39,135 nt of DNA, taken from Rhizobiaceae bacterium (GTDB lineage Bacteria > Pseudomonadota > Alphaproteobacteria > Rhizobiales > Rhizobiaceae). Within the stretch, counting starts at the first letter, position 1, and each line of letters opens with the position of its first letter. The stretch lies in the NCBI GenBank assembly GCA_027483885.1, contig JAIXTO010000126.1, forward strand, positions 1 through 39,135. The letters run 5' to 3'. Below the pieces are notes generated by a model that worked only from the letters and a program-made list of their open reading frames with translations, searched no databases and had not been told where the DNA came from. The translations under genes were made by a program, and so were the position numbers. Positions 1 through 7,021 of this stretch are shown here, piece after piece.

Positions 1-1
1 C

Positions 2-532
2 GAGATCCTGAAGGGCCTCAATCTCTTGACCTCGCATCCGGTTCTCTACGTCTGCAACGTGGCAGAAGCCGATGCGGTCGATGGCAATGCCCACACCAAG
101 GCTGTTGCCGAAATGGCCAAGTCGCAGGGCGCCGAATGCGTCATCATTTCGGCGGCCATCGAATCGGAAGTGGCGCAGCTGCCGGAGGAAGAGTCCAAGG
201 AATTCCTTTCGGCTCTCGGCCTTGAGGAAGCCGGTCTCGACCGCCTGATCCGCGCCGGCTACAACCTGCTTCACCTCATCACCTACTTCACCGTCGGGCC
301 GAAGGAAACGCGGGCCTGGACCATCGTGCGCGGCACCAAGGCACCGGCTGCCGCCGGCGTCATCCATACGGATTTCGAACGCGGCTTCATCCGCGCCTTC
401 ACCATCGCTTATGACGATTACATCGCCTTCAAGGGCGAAGTGGGCGCCAAGGAAGCCGGCAAGGGCCGCGACGAAGGCAAGGAATATGTGGTGCAGGACG
501 GCGACGTCATCCACTTCCGCTTCAACACCTGA
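2..532 (+). CDS. ychF: Redox-regulated ATPase YchF, C-terminal part (5' end outside window)
   Basis: This is the C-terminal third of the Obg-family P-loop protein YchF (OLA1 type), a ribosome-associated ATPase. The open frame runs in from the left edge, so the G-domain and the start codon are missing. What is visible is the end of the helical region, with the typical stretch PVLYVCNVAE, and then the TGS domain. The TGS part includes the conserved LITYFTVGPKETRAWTI segment, a conserved FERGFIRA stretch and the usual C-terminus YVVQDGDVIHFRFN. The stop at 530-532 is followed within 30 bases by a strong rho-independent terminator, so transcription ends here. The identification rests on motif recall; nothing about the fragment looks broken apart from the window edge. 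Confidence 0.95.
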   Translation, partial: EILKGLNLLTSHPVLYVCNVAEADAVDGNAHTKAVAEMAKSQGAECVIISAAIESEVAQLPEEESKEFLSALGLEEAGLDRLIRAGYNLLHLITYFTVGPKETRAWTIVRGTKAPAAAGVIHTDFERGFIRAFTIAYDDYIAFKGEVGAKEAGKGRDEGKEYVVQDGDVIHFRFNT

Positions 533-558
533 AGGCGTTCTCGCTTTTCTCAACACCA

Positions 559-592
559 CTGCCGCCCCTCGCCCGGGCGGCAGTTTTCGTTT
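559..592 (+). terminator. Rho-independent terminator of ychF
   Basis: A 9-bp perfect stem CTGCCGCCC / GGGCGGCAG (559-567 with 575-583) with a 7-base loop is followed directly by TTTTCGTTT. It lies 27 bases after the ychF stop. Confidence 0.85.
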
Positions 593-672
593 GTCCCTGC
601 CGTTGACGTAAACTGCTTGGAATTGCAGGCGCATCGGCTATGTTGCGGCCATCAGCGTGAATGGGAAGAGCG

Positions 673-1131
673 ATGCTGCATTTTGAGGATTTTCACGAGG
701 GCCGGGTCTTTCCGCTCGGGCCAAGAACGGTTTCGGCAGAAGAAATCATCGAGTTCGCCCGCGAATTCGATCCGCAGCCGATGCATCTTTCCGAAAAAGC
801 CGGAAAGGCGAGCATCCTCGGCGGGCTTGCCGCCTCCGGCTGGCACACGTCAGCCCTTCAGATGCGGATGATCGTCGATAGCTATATTGGCAATTCCACC
901 TGCCAGGGCGCACCCGGCGTCGATGTGATGGACTGGAAAAAGCCGGTGCTGGCGGGCGATACGCTAAGCGGCAAAGGCCTTGTTCTGGAGGCGCGTCCGC
1001 TGAAATCACGTCCCGGCATCGGGCTGGTGCGCATGCGCACGGAACTGGAAAACCAGCGCGGCGAGACGGTCTGCGTGGCCGAGCAGGTCATCATGTTTGC
1101 CATGCGCGCCAAGGGGGAGGATGCCGCATGA
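673..1131 (+). CDS. MaoC family dehydratase (first of a tandem pair)
   Basis: A small hot-dog-fold protein of the MaoC/(R)-specific enoyl-CoA hydratase superfamily, about 152 residues, which is normal for a single-domain member. Near residues 25-40 it carries the stretch EFDPQPMH, which matches the hydratase motif in which Asp and His are catalytic, and then GLAASGWHTSALQMR. The physiological substrate cannot be read from the sequence. I chose the ATG at 673 because GGAAGAG lies just before it and the protein then begins MLHFEDF as relatives do; an in-frame ATG at 661 would add four residues. The stop overlaps the start of the next, related gene (ATGA), so the two are translationally coupled and may form a heterodimer or act on the same acyl-CoA pathway. 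That last point is inference. Confidence 0.88.
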   Translation: MLHFEDFHEGRVFPLGPRTVSAEEIIEFAREFDPQPMHLSEKAGKASILGGLAASGWHTSALQMRMIVDSYIGNSTCQGAPGVDVMDWKKPVLAGDTLSGKGLVLEARPLKSRPGIGLVRMRTELENQRGETVCVAEQVIMFAMRAKGEDAA

Positions 1132-1595
1132 GGCTTGCAGAACTTTATCCCGTCGGCACCCGCGTCGAGACCGGCACGCTGGAATTTTTGGCCGAAGACA
1201 TCATCCGTTATGCCGAAAAATTCGATCCGCAGCCGTTTCATATGGATGCGGAGGCAGCCAAATCTTACGTGTTCGGCGCGCTCTGCGCCTCTGGCTGGCA
1301 TACCTGCGCCGGCTGGATGAAAATGCTTCTGGCGCATTTTGCAGACGAATTTCCGCGCCTCGCGCAACAGGGCCTGCAGCCGCCGAAACTTGGCCCCTCG
1401 CCCGGCTTTCGCAAACTGCAATGGCTGCGCCCGGTTTATGCCGGAGACCGCATCACCTATTCGGTGACGCTGACCGACACACGCGAGCTTGCCTCACGCC
1501 CCGGCACCTGGCTGAACTCGACCCTCAACGAGGGCGTGAACCAGAACGGCGAAACAGTGCTGCGGTTTGAAAGCAGCGTGCTCGACTTTGCCTGA
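1128..1595 (+). CDS. MaoC family dehydratase (second of a tandem pair)
   Basis: A 155-residue MaoC-like hot-dog protein. It repeats the landmarks of its upstream neighbour: KFDPQPFHMD, then GALCASGWHTCAGWMKM, and a late GETVLRFES strand. The start ATG overlaps the upstream stop by four bases (ATGA), which indicates coupled translation and argues for a functional pair made by gene duplication. The retained Asp and His of the hydratase motif suggest both copies could be active. The substrate is unknown; tandem MaoC proteins in proteobacteria are often linked to acyl-CoA metabolism, but no neighbouring acyl-CoA gene is present here to support a specific role. The gene converges on a LysE-family gene, with a short hairpin between them. 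Confidence 0.88.
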   Translation: MRLAELYPVGTRVETGTLEFLAEDIIRYAEKFDPQPFHMDAEAAKSYVFGALCASGWHTCAGWMKMLLAHFADEFPRLAQQGLQPPKLGPSPGFRKLQWLRPVYAGDRITYSVTLTDTRELASRPGTWLNSTLNEGVNQNGETVLRFESSVLDFA

Positions 1596-1636
1596 CAGGC
1601 TTCGCTCCGGGACTTCGGAAAAGATCGAGCACTTCG

Positions 1637-1656
1637 GGGCAGATCAAGTTCTGCCC
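1637..1656. terminator. Short hairpin between convergent genes
   Basis: GGGCAGA / TCTGCCC forms a perfect 7-bp stem with a 6-base loop exactly between the convergent MaoC and LysE genes. There is no clear T-run on either side, so termination is only a suggestion from position. Confidence 0.4.
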
Positions 1657-1657
1657 G

Positions 1658-2272
1658 TCAGCGTGTCGCAATGACGGCAACGCCGGCACCGACCATGGCG
1701 GCTCCTGCCCCCCGGTTGATCCGCTGCACCACACGCGGGCTGCGCATCAGCGTGCGCGCCCGCCGGGCGAGCATCACATGGCCACCGATCACCACCGCCT
1801 CCACGAGCAGGATGACCAGCGCCAGACTTGCGGCCTGGGAAATCGTCAGGTTCGGGCCAACGACATTCGGCAGAAGTGCTATATAAAACAGCGGCATTTT
1901 GGGATTGCCGAGGTTGAGCACAATCCCGGCGAAAAAGCCGCGCCGGAGATCGCCGGCATGGGCAATCGCCTTTTCCGCCGGAGCGCGCGCCGGCGAGGTC
2001 CACATCCGGATGCCCATCCAGATGAGGTAGGCAGCGCCGGCATAACGCAACACGGTCATGCCGAAGCCCATCTCGCCGGCGACCGCCGACAGGCCGAAGG
2101 CGGCAAGAAACAGAAAAATCAAAATGCCGGTGACCGTGCCCAGCCCATAGGCGATGCCGGAGGCCGCACCACTATGCACGGTGCGCGCCAGGATCGTCAT
2201 ATTGTCCGGGCCGGGACTTGCGGCAAACACAAAAAACGTCGCCCCAAAGGCGATCAGCGTATGAAGATCCAT
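1658..2272 (-). CDS. LysE/RhtB family translocator
   Basis: A 204-residue inner-membrane exporter of the LysE/RhtB superfamily, which moves amino acids or similar small molecules out of the cell. The N-terminus contains the family signature around FVFAASPGPDNMTILAR (residues 14-30), followed by about six hydrophobic segments. The loop near residue 120 has the conserved GIVLNLGNPKMPLFY. Length and hydropathy fit a complete member. The ATG at 2272 is preceded by GGGGA at good spacing. The gene lies downstream of apt on the same strand with about 70 bases between them, so it could be read from the apt promoter. The exported substrate cannot be told from the sequence. Confidence 0.9.
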   Translation of the reverse strand: MDLHTLIAFGATFFVFAASPGPDNMTILARTVHSGAASGIAYGLGTVTGILIFLFLAAFGLSAVAGEMGFGMTVLRYAGAAYLIWMGIRMWTSPARAPAEKAIAHAGDLRRGFFAGIVLNLGNPKMPLFYIALLPNVVGPNLTISQAASLALVILLVEAVVIGGHVMLARRARTLMRSPRVVQRINRGAGAAMVGAGVAVIATR

Positions 2273-2345
2273 CGTCGTTCCCCGGCTTGTTATACGCCGA
2301 GGCTACGCCTGACACGACACCCGCACAAGACCCGACGATCGCAGC

Positions 2346-2888
2346 CTAATGGCCGCCGAAGGAAACCAGTGTGCGCACCTCGACGCCGAGCGCCTCGAGC
2401 TTCTTGCGGCCGCCCAATTCCGGCAAATCGATGACGAAGCAGGCAGACACCACATCGGCACCCAGCTGGCGCAGCAGCTTGACGGCACCTTCGGCGGTAC
2501 CGCCGGTGGCAATCAGGTCGTCGCAGAGGATCACCTTGTCGCCGGGGCGGACCGCATCCACATGCATTTCCATCTCGTCCGTGCCGTATTCCAGGCTATA
2601 GGCCATGCGCACGGTCTGGTGCGGCAGCTTGCCCTTCTTGCGGATCGGCACAAAGCCGGAGGACAGCTGGTGCGCCATGGCGCCGCCCAGAATGAAACCA
2701 CGCGCCTCGATGCCGGCGACCTGATCGATGGCAAGCCCCGCATAGGGCCGCACCAGTTCATCCACCGCCTGCCGAAAGGCTGTGGCATTGCCGAGAAGCG
2801 TGGTGATGTCGCGAAAGATGATTCCCGGCTTCGGATAATCATGAATGGCGCGGATGGCGGTGGCGAGCGTCGTTGCAATATCGGACAT
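2346..2888 (-). CDS. apt: Adenine phosphoribosyltransferase
   Basis: APRT makes AMP from adenine and PRPP in the purine salvage pathway, in the cytosol. The 180-residue protein has the usual family length. It shows the N-terminal region with [16 protein letters not shown], the conserved [15 protein letters not shown], and the PRPP-binding signature [14 protein letters not shown] near residues 120-133. The start at 2888 has GGAAG five bases upstream. The gene lies just after the terminator that closes the cytochrome bc1 operon, so it probably has its own promoter in the 2889-2937 gap. No promoter could be assigned there with certainty. Confidence 0.97.
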   Translation of the reverse strand: MSDIATTLATAIRAIHDYPKPGIIFRDITTLLGNATAFRQAVDELVRPYAGLAIDQVAGIEARGFILGGAMAHQLSSGFVPIRKKGKLPHQTVRMAYSLEYGTDEMEMHVDAVRPGDKVILCDDLIATGGTAEGAVKLLRQLGADVVSACFVIDLPELGGRKKLEALGVEVRTLVSFGGH

Positions 2889-2937
2889 CGGATCTTCCGC
2901 TGAGTGTCTATGGGTAAAACATATGCCGCGACTTCAT

Positions 2938-2963
2938 GAAAAAGGCGGCCGAAGCCGCCTTTC
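2938..2963 (-). terminator. Rho-independent terminator of the petABC operon
   Basis: On the minus strand a 9-bp stem AAAGGCGGC / GCCGCCTTT closes on a stable TTCG tetraloop and runs into TTTTT. It lies 22 bases after the petC stop. Confidence 0.88.
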
Positions 2964-2984
2964 TAGTCATCCGGAGCGATAAGC

Positions 2985-3845
2985 TCAATGTTCCTTGCGG
3001 GCGTAAACCGACTTCTTCGTGAGATAGATGAGGATGGAGAAGATCGCCAGGAACACCATAACCATGAAGCCGGTGCGCTTGCGTTCTTCCAGATGCGGCT
3101 CTGCGGCAAACATCAGGAAGGCGGCCACATCCCGCGAATACTGATCCAGCGTCTGCGGTGCGCCATCGTCATAGGTCACCTGGCCATCCGACAGCGGCGG
3201 CGCCATGGCAAGCGCTGCGGACGCGATGAAATAGGGGTTGTAATGCGTGCCCGGAGCCACTTCGACGCCGGCCGGCGGTTCCTGGTAACCGGTCAGCAGG
3301 GCGTGGATATAGTCCGGCCCGCCTTCCTGATACTGGGTGAAGATATCGAAGATGAACTGCGGGAAACCGCGGGTGACGCCGCGCGCCTTGGCCAGCAGCG
3401 ACATGTCAGGCGGTGCCGCCCCGCCATTGGCGGCGGCCGCTGCCTGTTCGTTCGGGAACGGCGACGGGAAATGGTCCGAAGGCACAGCCTTGCGGGTGAA
3501 CATTTCGCCGGCATCGTTCGGCCCGTCCTGCACTTCGTGCGTGGCGGCAAACGCCTTCACCTGCGCGTCCGAATAACCGAGGTTCTCCAGCGTGCGGAAG
3601 GAGACAAGGCTCATCGAATGGCAGGCGGAACAGACTTCGGTATAGACCTTCAGGCCACGCTGCAACTGGCCCTTGTCATAGTGCCCGAAGGGACCGGCAA
3701 AACTCCAGTCCATCTCCTGCGGCTTGTGGATCGGGTAATGCGGCGTGCCGCCTTCGGCATGCGCGCCTTCCTCCGCGGCGGCCGCACCGGATGCAAGACC
3801 GGCGACCAGAGCCAGGGACAGGAGGCTTTTGACAAGCATTTTCAT
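2985..3845 (-). CDS. petC: Cytochrome c1, heme protein of the bc1 complex
   Basis: Cytochrome c1 accepts electrons from the Rieske protein and passes them to soluble or membrane cytochrome c; it sits in the inner membrane with its heme domain in the periplasm. The 286-residue protein starts MKMLVKSLLS with a Sec signal peptide ending at about residue 24 (AAAA). The heme c site is C72-S-A-C75-H76. The methionine heme ligand lies in the segment ALAMAPPLSDG, and one C-terminal transmembrane anchor follows at about residues 258-276 with a basic tail. I chose the ATG at 3845 because AGAGGA precedes it and a signal peptide follows immediately. The frame is open farther upstream only because it crosses the end of petB. 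It is the last gene of petABC, 26 bases after petB, and is separate from cytochrome b, unlike the fused gene of Bradyrhizobium. Confidence 0.96.
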   Translation of the reverse strand: MKMLVKSLLSLALVAGLASGAAAAEEGAHAEGGTPHYPIHKPQEMDWSFAGPFGHYDKGQLQRGLKVYTEVCSACHSMSLVSFRTLENLGYSDAQVKAFAATHEVQDGPNDAGEMFTRKAVPSDHFPSPFPNEQAAAAANGGAAPPDMSLLAKARGVTRGFPQFIFDIFTQYQEGGPDYIHALLTGYQEPPAGVEVAPGTHYNPYFIASAALAMAPPLSDGQVTYDDGAPQTLDQYSRDVAAFLMFAAEPHLEERKRTGFMVMVFLAIFSILIYLTKKSVYARKEH

Positions 3846-3871
3846 CGTATTCGTCCTCTCGGTCACAGGCG

Positions 3872-5143
3872 TCAGGCGCGCATGTCGGCGGTCACGGTGC
3901 CGTTCTTTTGAAGAACCGCCTCCGTGATCGAGTTGGGGATGCGCCGCGGCGTCTCGAAAAGGCCGAGAAGCGGCATGATGACGAGGAAGAAACCGAAGTA
4001 ATACGCCGTGCCTGCCTGTGAGAGGGCGACATAGATGCCTTCCGCCGGCATCGCGCCCAGCCAGCCGAGCAGGATGGCGTTTGCCACGAAGATCCAGAAG
4101 AACAGCTTGTACCAGGGACGATAAACGGCCGAGCGAACCTTGGACGTATCGAGCCAGGGCAGGAAGAACAGGATGATGATCGCACCGAACATCACGAGCA
4201 CGCCGCCAAGCTTGGAATCGATCGGGCCGACATTGAAGGTGATGGCGCGCAGCATGGCGTAGAACGGCAGGTAATACCATTCCGGCACGATATGGGCCGG
4301 CGTCTTCAACGGGTTTGCCATGATGTAGTTATCCGGGTGACCCAGATAATTCGGCATGTAGAAGACGAACCAGGCATAGGCCATCAGGAAGAGCGAAACG
4401 CCAAACGCATCCTTCAGCGTCGCATAGGGCGTAAACGGAACCGTATCGGTCTTGGTCTTCACCTCGATGCCGGTCGGGTTCGTCTGGCCGGTCACGTGCA
4501 ATGCCCAGACGTGCAGGATCACCACGCCGGTGATCATGAAGGGCAGGAGGTAATGCAGCGAGAAGAAGCGGTTCAGCGTCGGCTGGTCAACGGCAAAGCC
4601 GCCAAGCAGGAACTGCTGGATCCATTCGCCGACCAGCGGAAACGCCGAGAAGAAGCCGGTGATGACGGTTGCCCCCCAGAAGGACATCTGGCCCCAGGGC
4701 AGCACATAACCCATGAAACCAGTTGCCATCATCAGGAGATAGATGACGACGCCGAGGATCCAGAGGATTTCGCGCGGTGCCTTGTAGGAGCCGTAATAGA
4801 GGCCGCGGGCAATGTGAAGGTAGACGGCGATGAAGAAGAACGAGGCGCCGTTGGCATGCATGTAGCGCAACAGCCAGCCGTGGTTCACGTCACGCATGAT
4901 CTTTTCGACGGAATTGAAGGCGACCGTCGTTTCGGCCGCATAGTGCATGGCCAGAACCACGCCGGTCAGGATCTGCACGACCAGCATCACGGCGAGCATG
5001 GCGCCGAACGTATAGGCGTAGTTGAGGTTGCGCGGCACCGGATAGGCGATGAAGCTGTCATACATCATGCGCGGCAGGGGTAGCCGCGAATCGATCCACT
5101 TTTCGATGCCCGTGGAAGGCTGGTAACTGGAATGCCCACTCAT
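3872..5143 (-). CDS. petB: Cytochrome b of the bc1 complex
   Basis: The quinol-oxidising, proton-translocating core of complex III, a 423-residue integral membrane protein with about eight helices. Visible landmarks are the early quinone/heme region with GVVLAMHY, the Qo-site strand [17 protein letters not shown], the second half marker [15 protein letters not shown] (the PEWY motif), and the heme-ligand histidines in helices B and D (for example [11 protein letters not shown] and LHVWALHV). I chose the ATG at 5143, giving MSGHSSYQP, because GAGGGGA lies nine bases upstream. A GTG at 5158 would overlap the petA stop. The gene follows petA by 11 bases and precedes petC by 26, so the three are one operon. 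Confidence 0.97.
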   Translation of the reverse strand: MSGHSSYQPSTGIEKWIDSRLPLPRMMYDSFIAYPVPRNLNYAYTFGAMLAVMLVVQILTGVVLAMHYAAETTVAFNSVEKIMRDVNHGWLLRYMHANGASFFFIAVYLHIARGLYYGSYKAPREILWILGVVIYLLMMATGFMGYVLPWGQMSFWGATVITGFFSAFPLVGEWIQQFLLGGFAVDQPTLNRFFSLHYLLPFMITGVVILHVWALHVTGQTNPTGIEVKTKTDTVPFTPYATLKDAFGVSLFLMAYAWFVFYMPNYLGHPDNYIMANPLKTPAHIVPEWYYLPFYAMLRAITFNVGPIDSKLGGVLVMFGAIIILFFLPWLDTSKVRSAVYRPWYKLFFWIFVANAILLGWLGAMPAEGIYVALSQAGTAYYFGFFLVIMPLLGLFETPRRIPNSITEAVLQKNGTVTADMRA

Positions 5144-5154
5144 GCTGTGTCCCC

Positions 5155-5733
5155 TCACCCGATCCGGATCACGGTATCGGTCGCAAATGTAAACGTCGGA
5201 ATGGCCAGGTTCTGAGGTGCCGGGCCTTTACGAATGCGGCCCGCAGTATCGTAATGCGAGCCATGGCAGGGACAGAACCACCCGCCGAAATCCCCGGACT
5301 GGCCAAGCGGAACACAGCCGAGATGGGTGCAGGAACCAATCATCACGATCCAGTTTTCCTTGCCTTCACCGGCGGAGCGGTCGACATCGGTCGCCTGCGC
5401 ATCAGGTGCGATATTGGCGTTGCGCGCAACCGGGTCCTTGAGGTCCCCCAGAGCCACAGCCTTGCCTTCGGCAATTTCCTGTTCGGTGCGGTTGCGGATG
5501 AAGACCGGCTTGCCGCGCCACTTGACGGTCAGCGACATGCCAGGCTCGACGCTCGACACGTCCACCTCGATGGAGGCAAGCGCCAGTGTCGATGCGTCCG
5601 GGCGCATCTGGTCGATGAATGGCCAGGCCACAGCCGCGGCACCCACGGCACCCGCCATGCCGGTCGTCAGATAAAGGAAATCGCGGCGAGTGGGCTCGCC
5701 CACGCTTCCGCTATTCGTGTCGTGCTCGCTCAC
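5155..5733 (-). CDS. petA: Ubiquinol-cytochrome c reductase iron-sulfur (Rieske) subunit
   Basis: The Rieske protein carries the 2Fe-2S cluster that takes the first electron from quinol in the bc1 complex. With a GTG start at 5733 it has 192 residues, beginning MSEHDTN. It has a Tat-like signal anchor ([14 protein letters not shown], residues 15-28) and one membrane helix, then a periplasmic cluster domain. The cluster ligands are in C135-T-H137-L-G-C140 and C154-P-C156-H157-G-S, with the two extra cysteines forming the usual disulfide. I prefer the GTG because AGAGGA lies about ten bases upstream and the resulting N-terminus matches rhizobial relatives; the frame is open 25 codons farther up but without a good ribosome site. 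It is the first gene of petABC. Confidence 0.95.
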   Translation of the reverse strand: MSEHDTNSGSVGEPTRRDFLYLTTGMAGAVGAAAVAWPFIDQMRPDASTLALASIEVDVSSVEPGMSLTVKWRGKPVFIRNRTEQEIAEGKAVALGDLKDPVARNANIAPDAQATDVDRSAGEGKENWIVMIGSCTHLGCVPLGQSGDFGGWFCPCHGSHYDTAGRIRKGPAPQNLAIPTFTFATDTVIRIG

Positions 5734-6074
5734 GGTCAAACCATCCTCTGCGCAGAAATTTCGTAAAATTGCATGGCCCCTCGCCCCGTCGGAATCCAAT
5801 TCGGACACAATTGGACTCTATTCTCCCCGTGCGATTTCTATGCGTGATCTCACAATAAGTCCAGTGTCGGCAACAGGATATGGGCACATTGTCGCGGGCA
5901 TGACATCCGCCAAGAAAGCCATGCGTGCATCCGTGCCACACCCGCGCGTTGCGTCTTGCCCCCACCACCCCTGAAGCCTGCCGAAAACAGATGAGCGTAG
6001 CCTTTCGCCGTTTGTTGCGGCGCACAACGGCGCGTGATATGGCAGCTTATCCTGCCGGCACGCAATGGAACCCC
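5734..6074. other. Divergent intergenic region with inverted repeat upstream of petA
   Basis: This 341-base gap separates petA (minus) from the EEP-family gene (plus) and must hold both promoters. The only clear structure is a perfect inverted repeat TCCAATT-N7-AATTGGA at 5795-5815, about 65 bases upstream of the petA start. It also contains GTGATCTCAC around 5850, a short palindrome. I could not assign a confident -35/-10 pair and see no gene or RNA in the gap. Confidence 0.5.
5795..5815. promoter_or_regulatory. Candidate operator, inverted repeat TCCAATT-N7-AATTGGA
   Basis: Two perfect 7-base arms are separated by 7 bases, centred at 5805 in the region between petA and the divergent gene. 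The size (21 bp) fits a dimeric repressor or activator site, or a 5' leader hairpin of petABC. Which factor would bind is unknown. Confidence 0.35.
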
Positions 6075-7007
6075 ATGCGCCATCATCTGTCTTTCAGTAT
6101 TTCATTGATTACAGCGCTCGTTCTGCTGCTGATCACGACGCGATTTGTCACTGATATATTTCTCGTTACGATTTTCCATAACCTACATCTGCATCTGGCG
6201 ATCATTGCAGTCATTTCGGTCTCGGTTGCACTGCTCATCCGCTTCAACATCTTTGGCGTGATCGTGCTTGTGGCCGCCATCGCGCTCAGCGTGCATGGCT
6301 ACATGCTGTCGCAGCGTTATGCGGTGGAGTTCTCGCAGGCGCCCGGCCAGACATTCCGGCTTTTGTCGTTCAACGTGCTCGGCACGAATTTCGAGCATGC
6401 AAAAGACATCGTTGACGAAATCATTGCGTCGAAAGCCGATGTGGTGAACATCATGGAAGCACGCGGGCTGACCTCGGATCTGCCGCGGCTGTTTGCGGTC
6501 TATCCCTACCGGATCGGCTGCGGCGAGCAGACCAAAAGCTGCGACCTGATGATGCTGTCGCGCTTTCCGATGAAGAACGGCACGGTCCAGAGCCTCAGTT
6601 CCTTCGCCTACCACCGGTTCATCACGGCCCGGGTGCAATTGCCGGTGGGCGACGTCAATGTCGCCGCCATCCACCTCACCAAGCCCTATTTCGACAGCTA
6701 TCACGACGAAGAGCTTCAGGGTGCGGTGCGAATGTTTTCAAGATTGACCGGCCCGCTGATCCTGTCGGGCGATTTCAATGCCTCGAGCATTTCGCCCGAC
6801 ATGCTGGAGTTTCTCAAGCAGACCGGCCTGAAGGCTGCAACGCGCCAGCCGGCGACCTGGCCGATCATCGCCGGTTCCCTGGGTGTACCCATCGACCACA
6901 TCTATATCCGCGCGCCGCTGGTCTTTCGCCATATCCAGCGTATCGCCGACAATCACGGCTCCAACCATTATGGGCTCGTGGCCGATCTCGGGATTCCGGC
7001 ACCCTGA
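6075..7007 (+). CDS. Membrane-anchored endonuclease/exonuclease/phosphatase family protein
   Basis: About 310 residues. The first 85 residues hold roughly three hydrophobic helices; the rest is an EEP-superfamily domain (DNase I / AP endonuclease / phosphodiesterase fold). Recognisable active-site blocks are LLSFNVLG (Asn), NIMEARG (metal-binding Glu), AAIHLTKP, GDFNA (Asp/Asn) and DHIYI. The last block, normally S-D-H-x-P, reads S-N-H-Y-G, so the acidic partner of the catalytic His is replaced by Asn. Bacterial relatives with membrane anchors act on nucleic acids or phosphodiester lipids; the substrate here is not predictable. The start at 6075 gives a basic-then-hydrophobic N-terminus and has a weak GGAA upstream. 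In-frame starts farther up exist but lack ribosome sites. It converges with the ABC exporter at 7022. Confidence 0.85.
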   Translation: MRHHLSFSISLITALVLLLITTRFVTDIFLVTIFHNLHLHLAIIAVISVSVALLIRFNIFGVIVLVAAIALSVHGYMLSQRYAVEFSQAPGQTFRLLSFNVLGTNFEHAKDIVDEIIASKADVVNIMEARGLTSDLPRLFAVYPYRIGCGEQTKSCDLMMLSRFPMKNGTVQSLSSFAYHRFITARVQLPVGDVNVAAIHLTKPYFDSYHDEELQGAVRMFSRLTGPLILSGDFNASSISPDMLEFLKQTGLKAATRQPATWPIIAGSLGVPIDHIYIRAPLVFRHIQRIADNHGSNHYGLVADLGIPAP

Positions 7008-7021
7008 ACGAACGCTGCCGG

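Noticed and set aside
3846..4280. N-terminal extension of the petC frame
   Set aside because: The extra 145 codons lie inside petB in another frame; the signal peptide and ribosome site mark 3845 as the start.
5734..5808. Longer petA start at 5808
   Set aside because: The added residues have no homology that I recognise and no ribosome site, while the GTG at 5733 gives a normal Rieske N-terminus.
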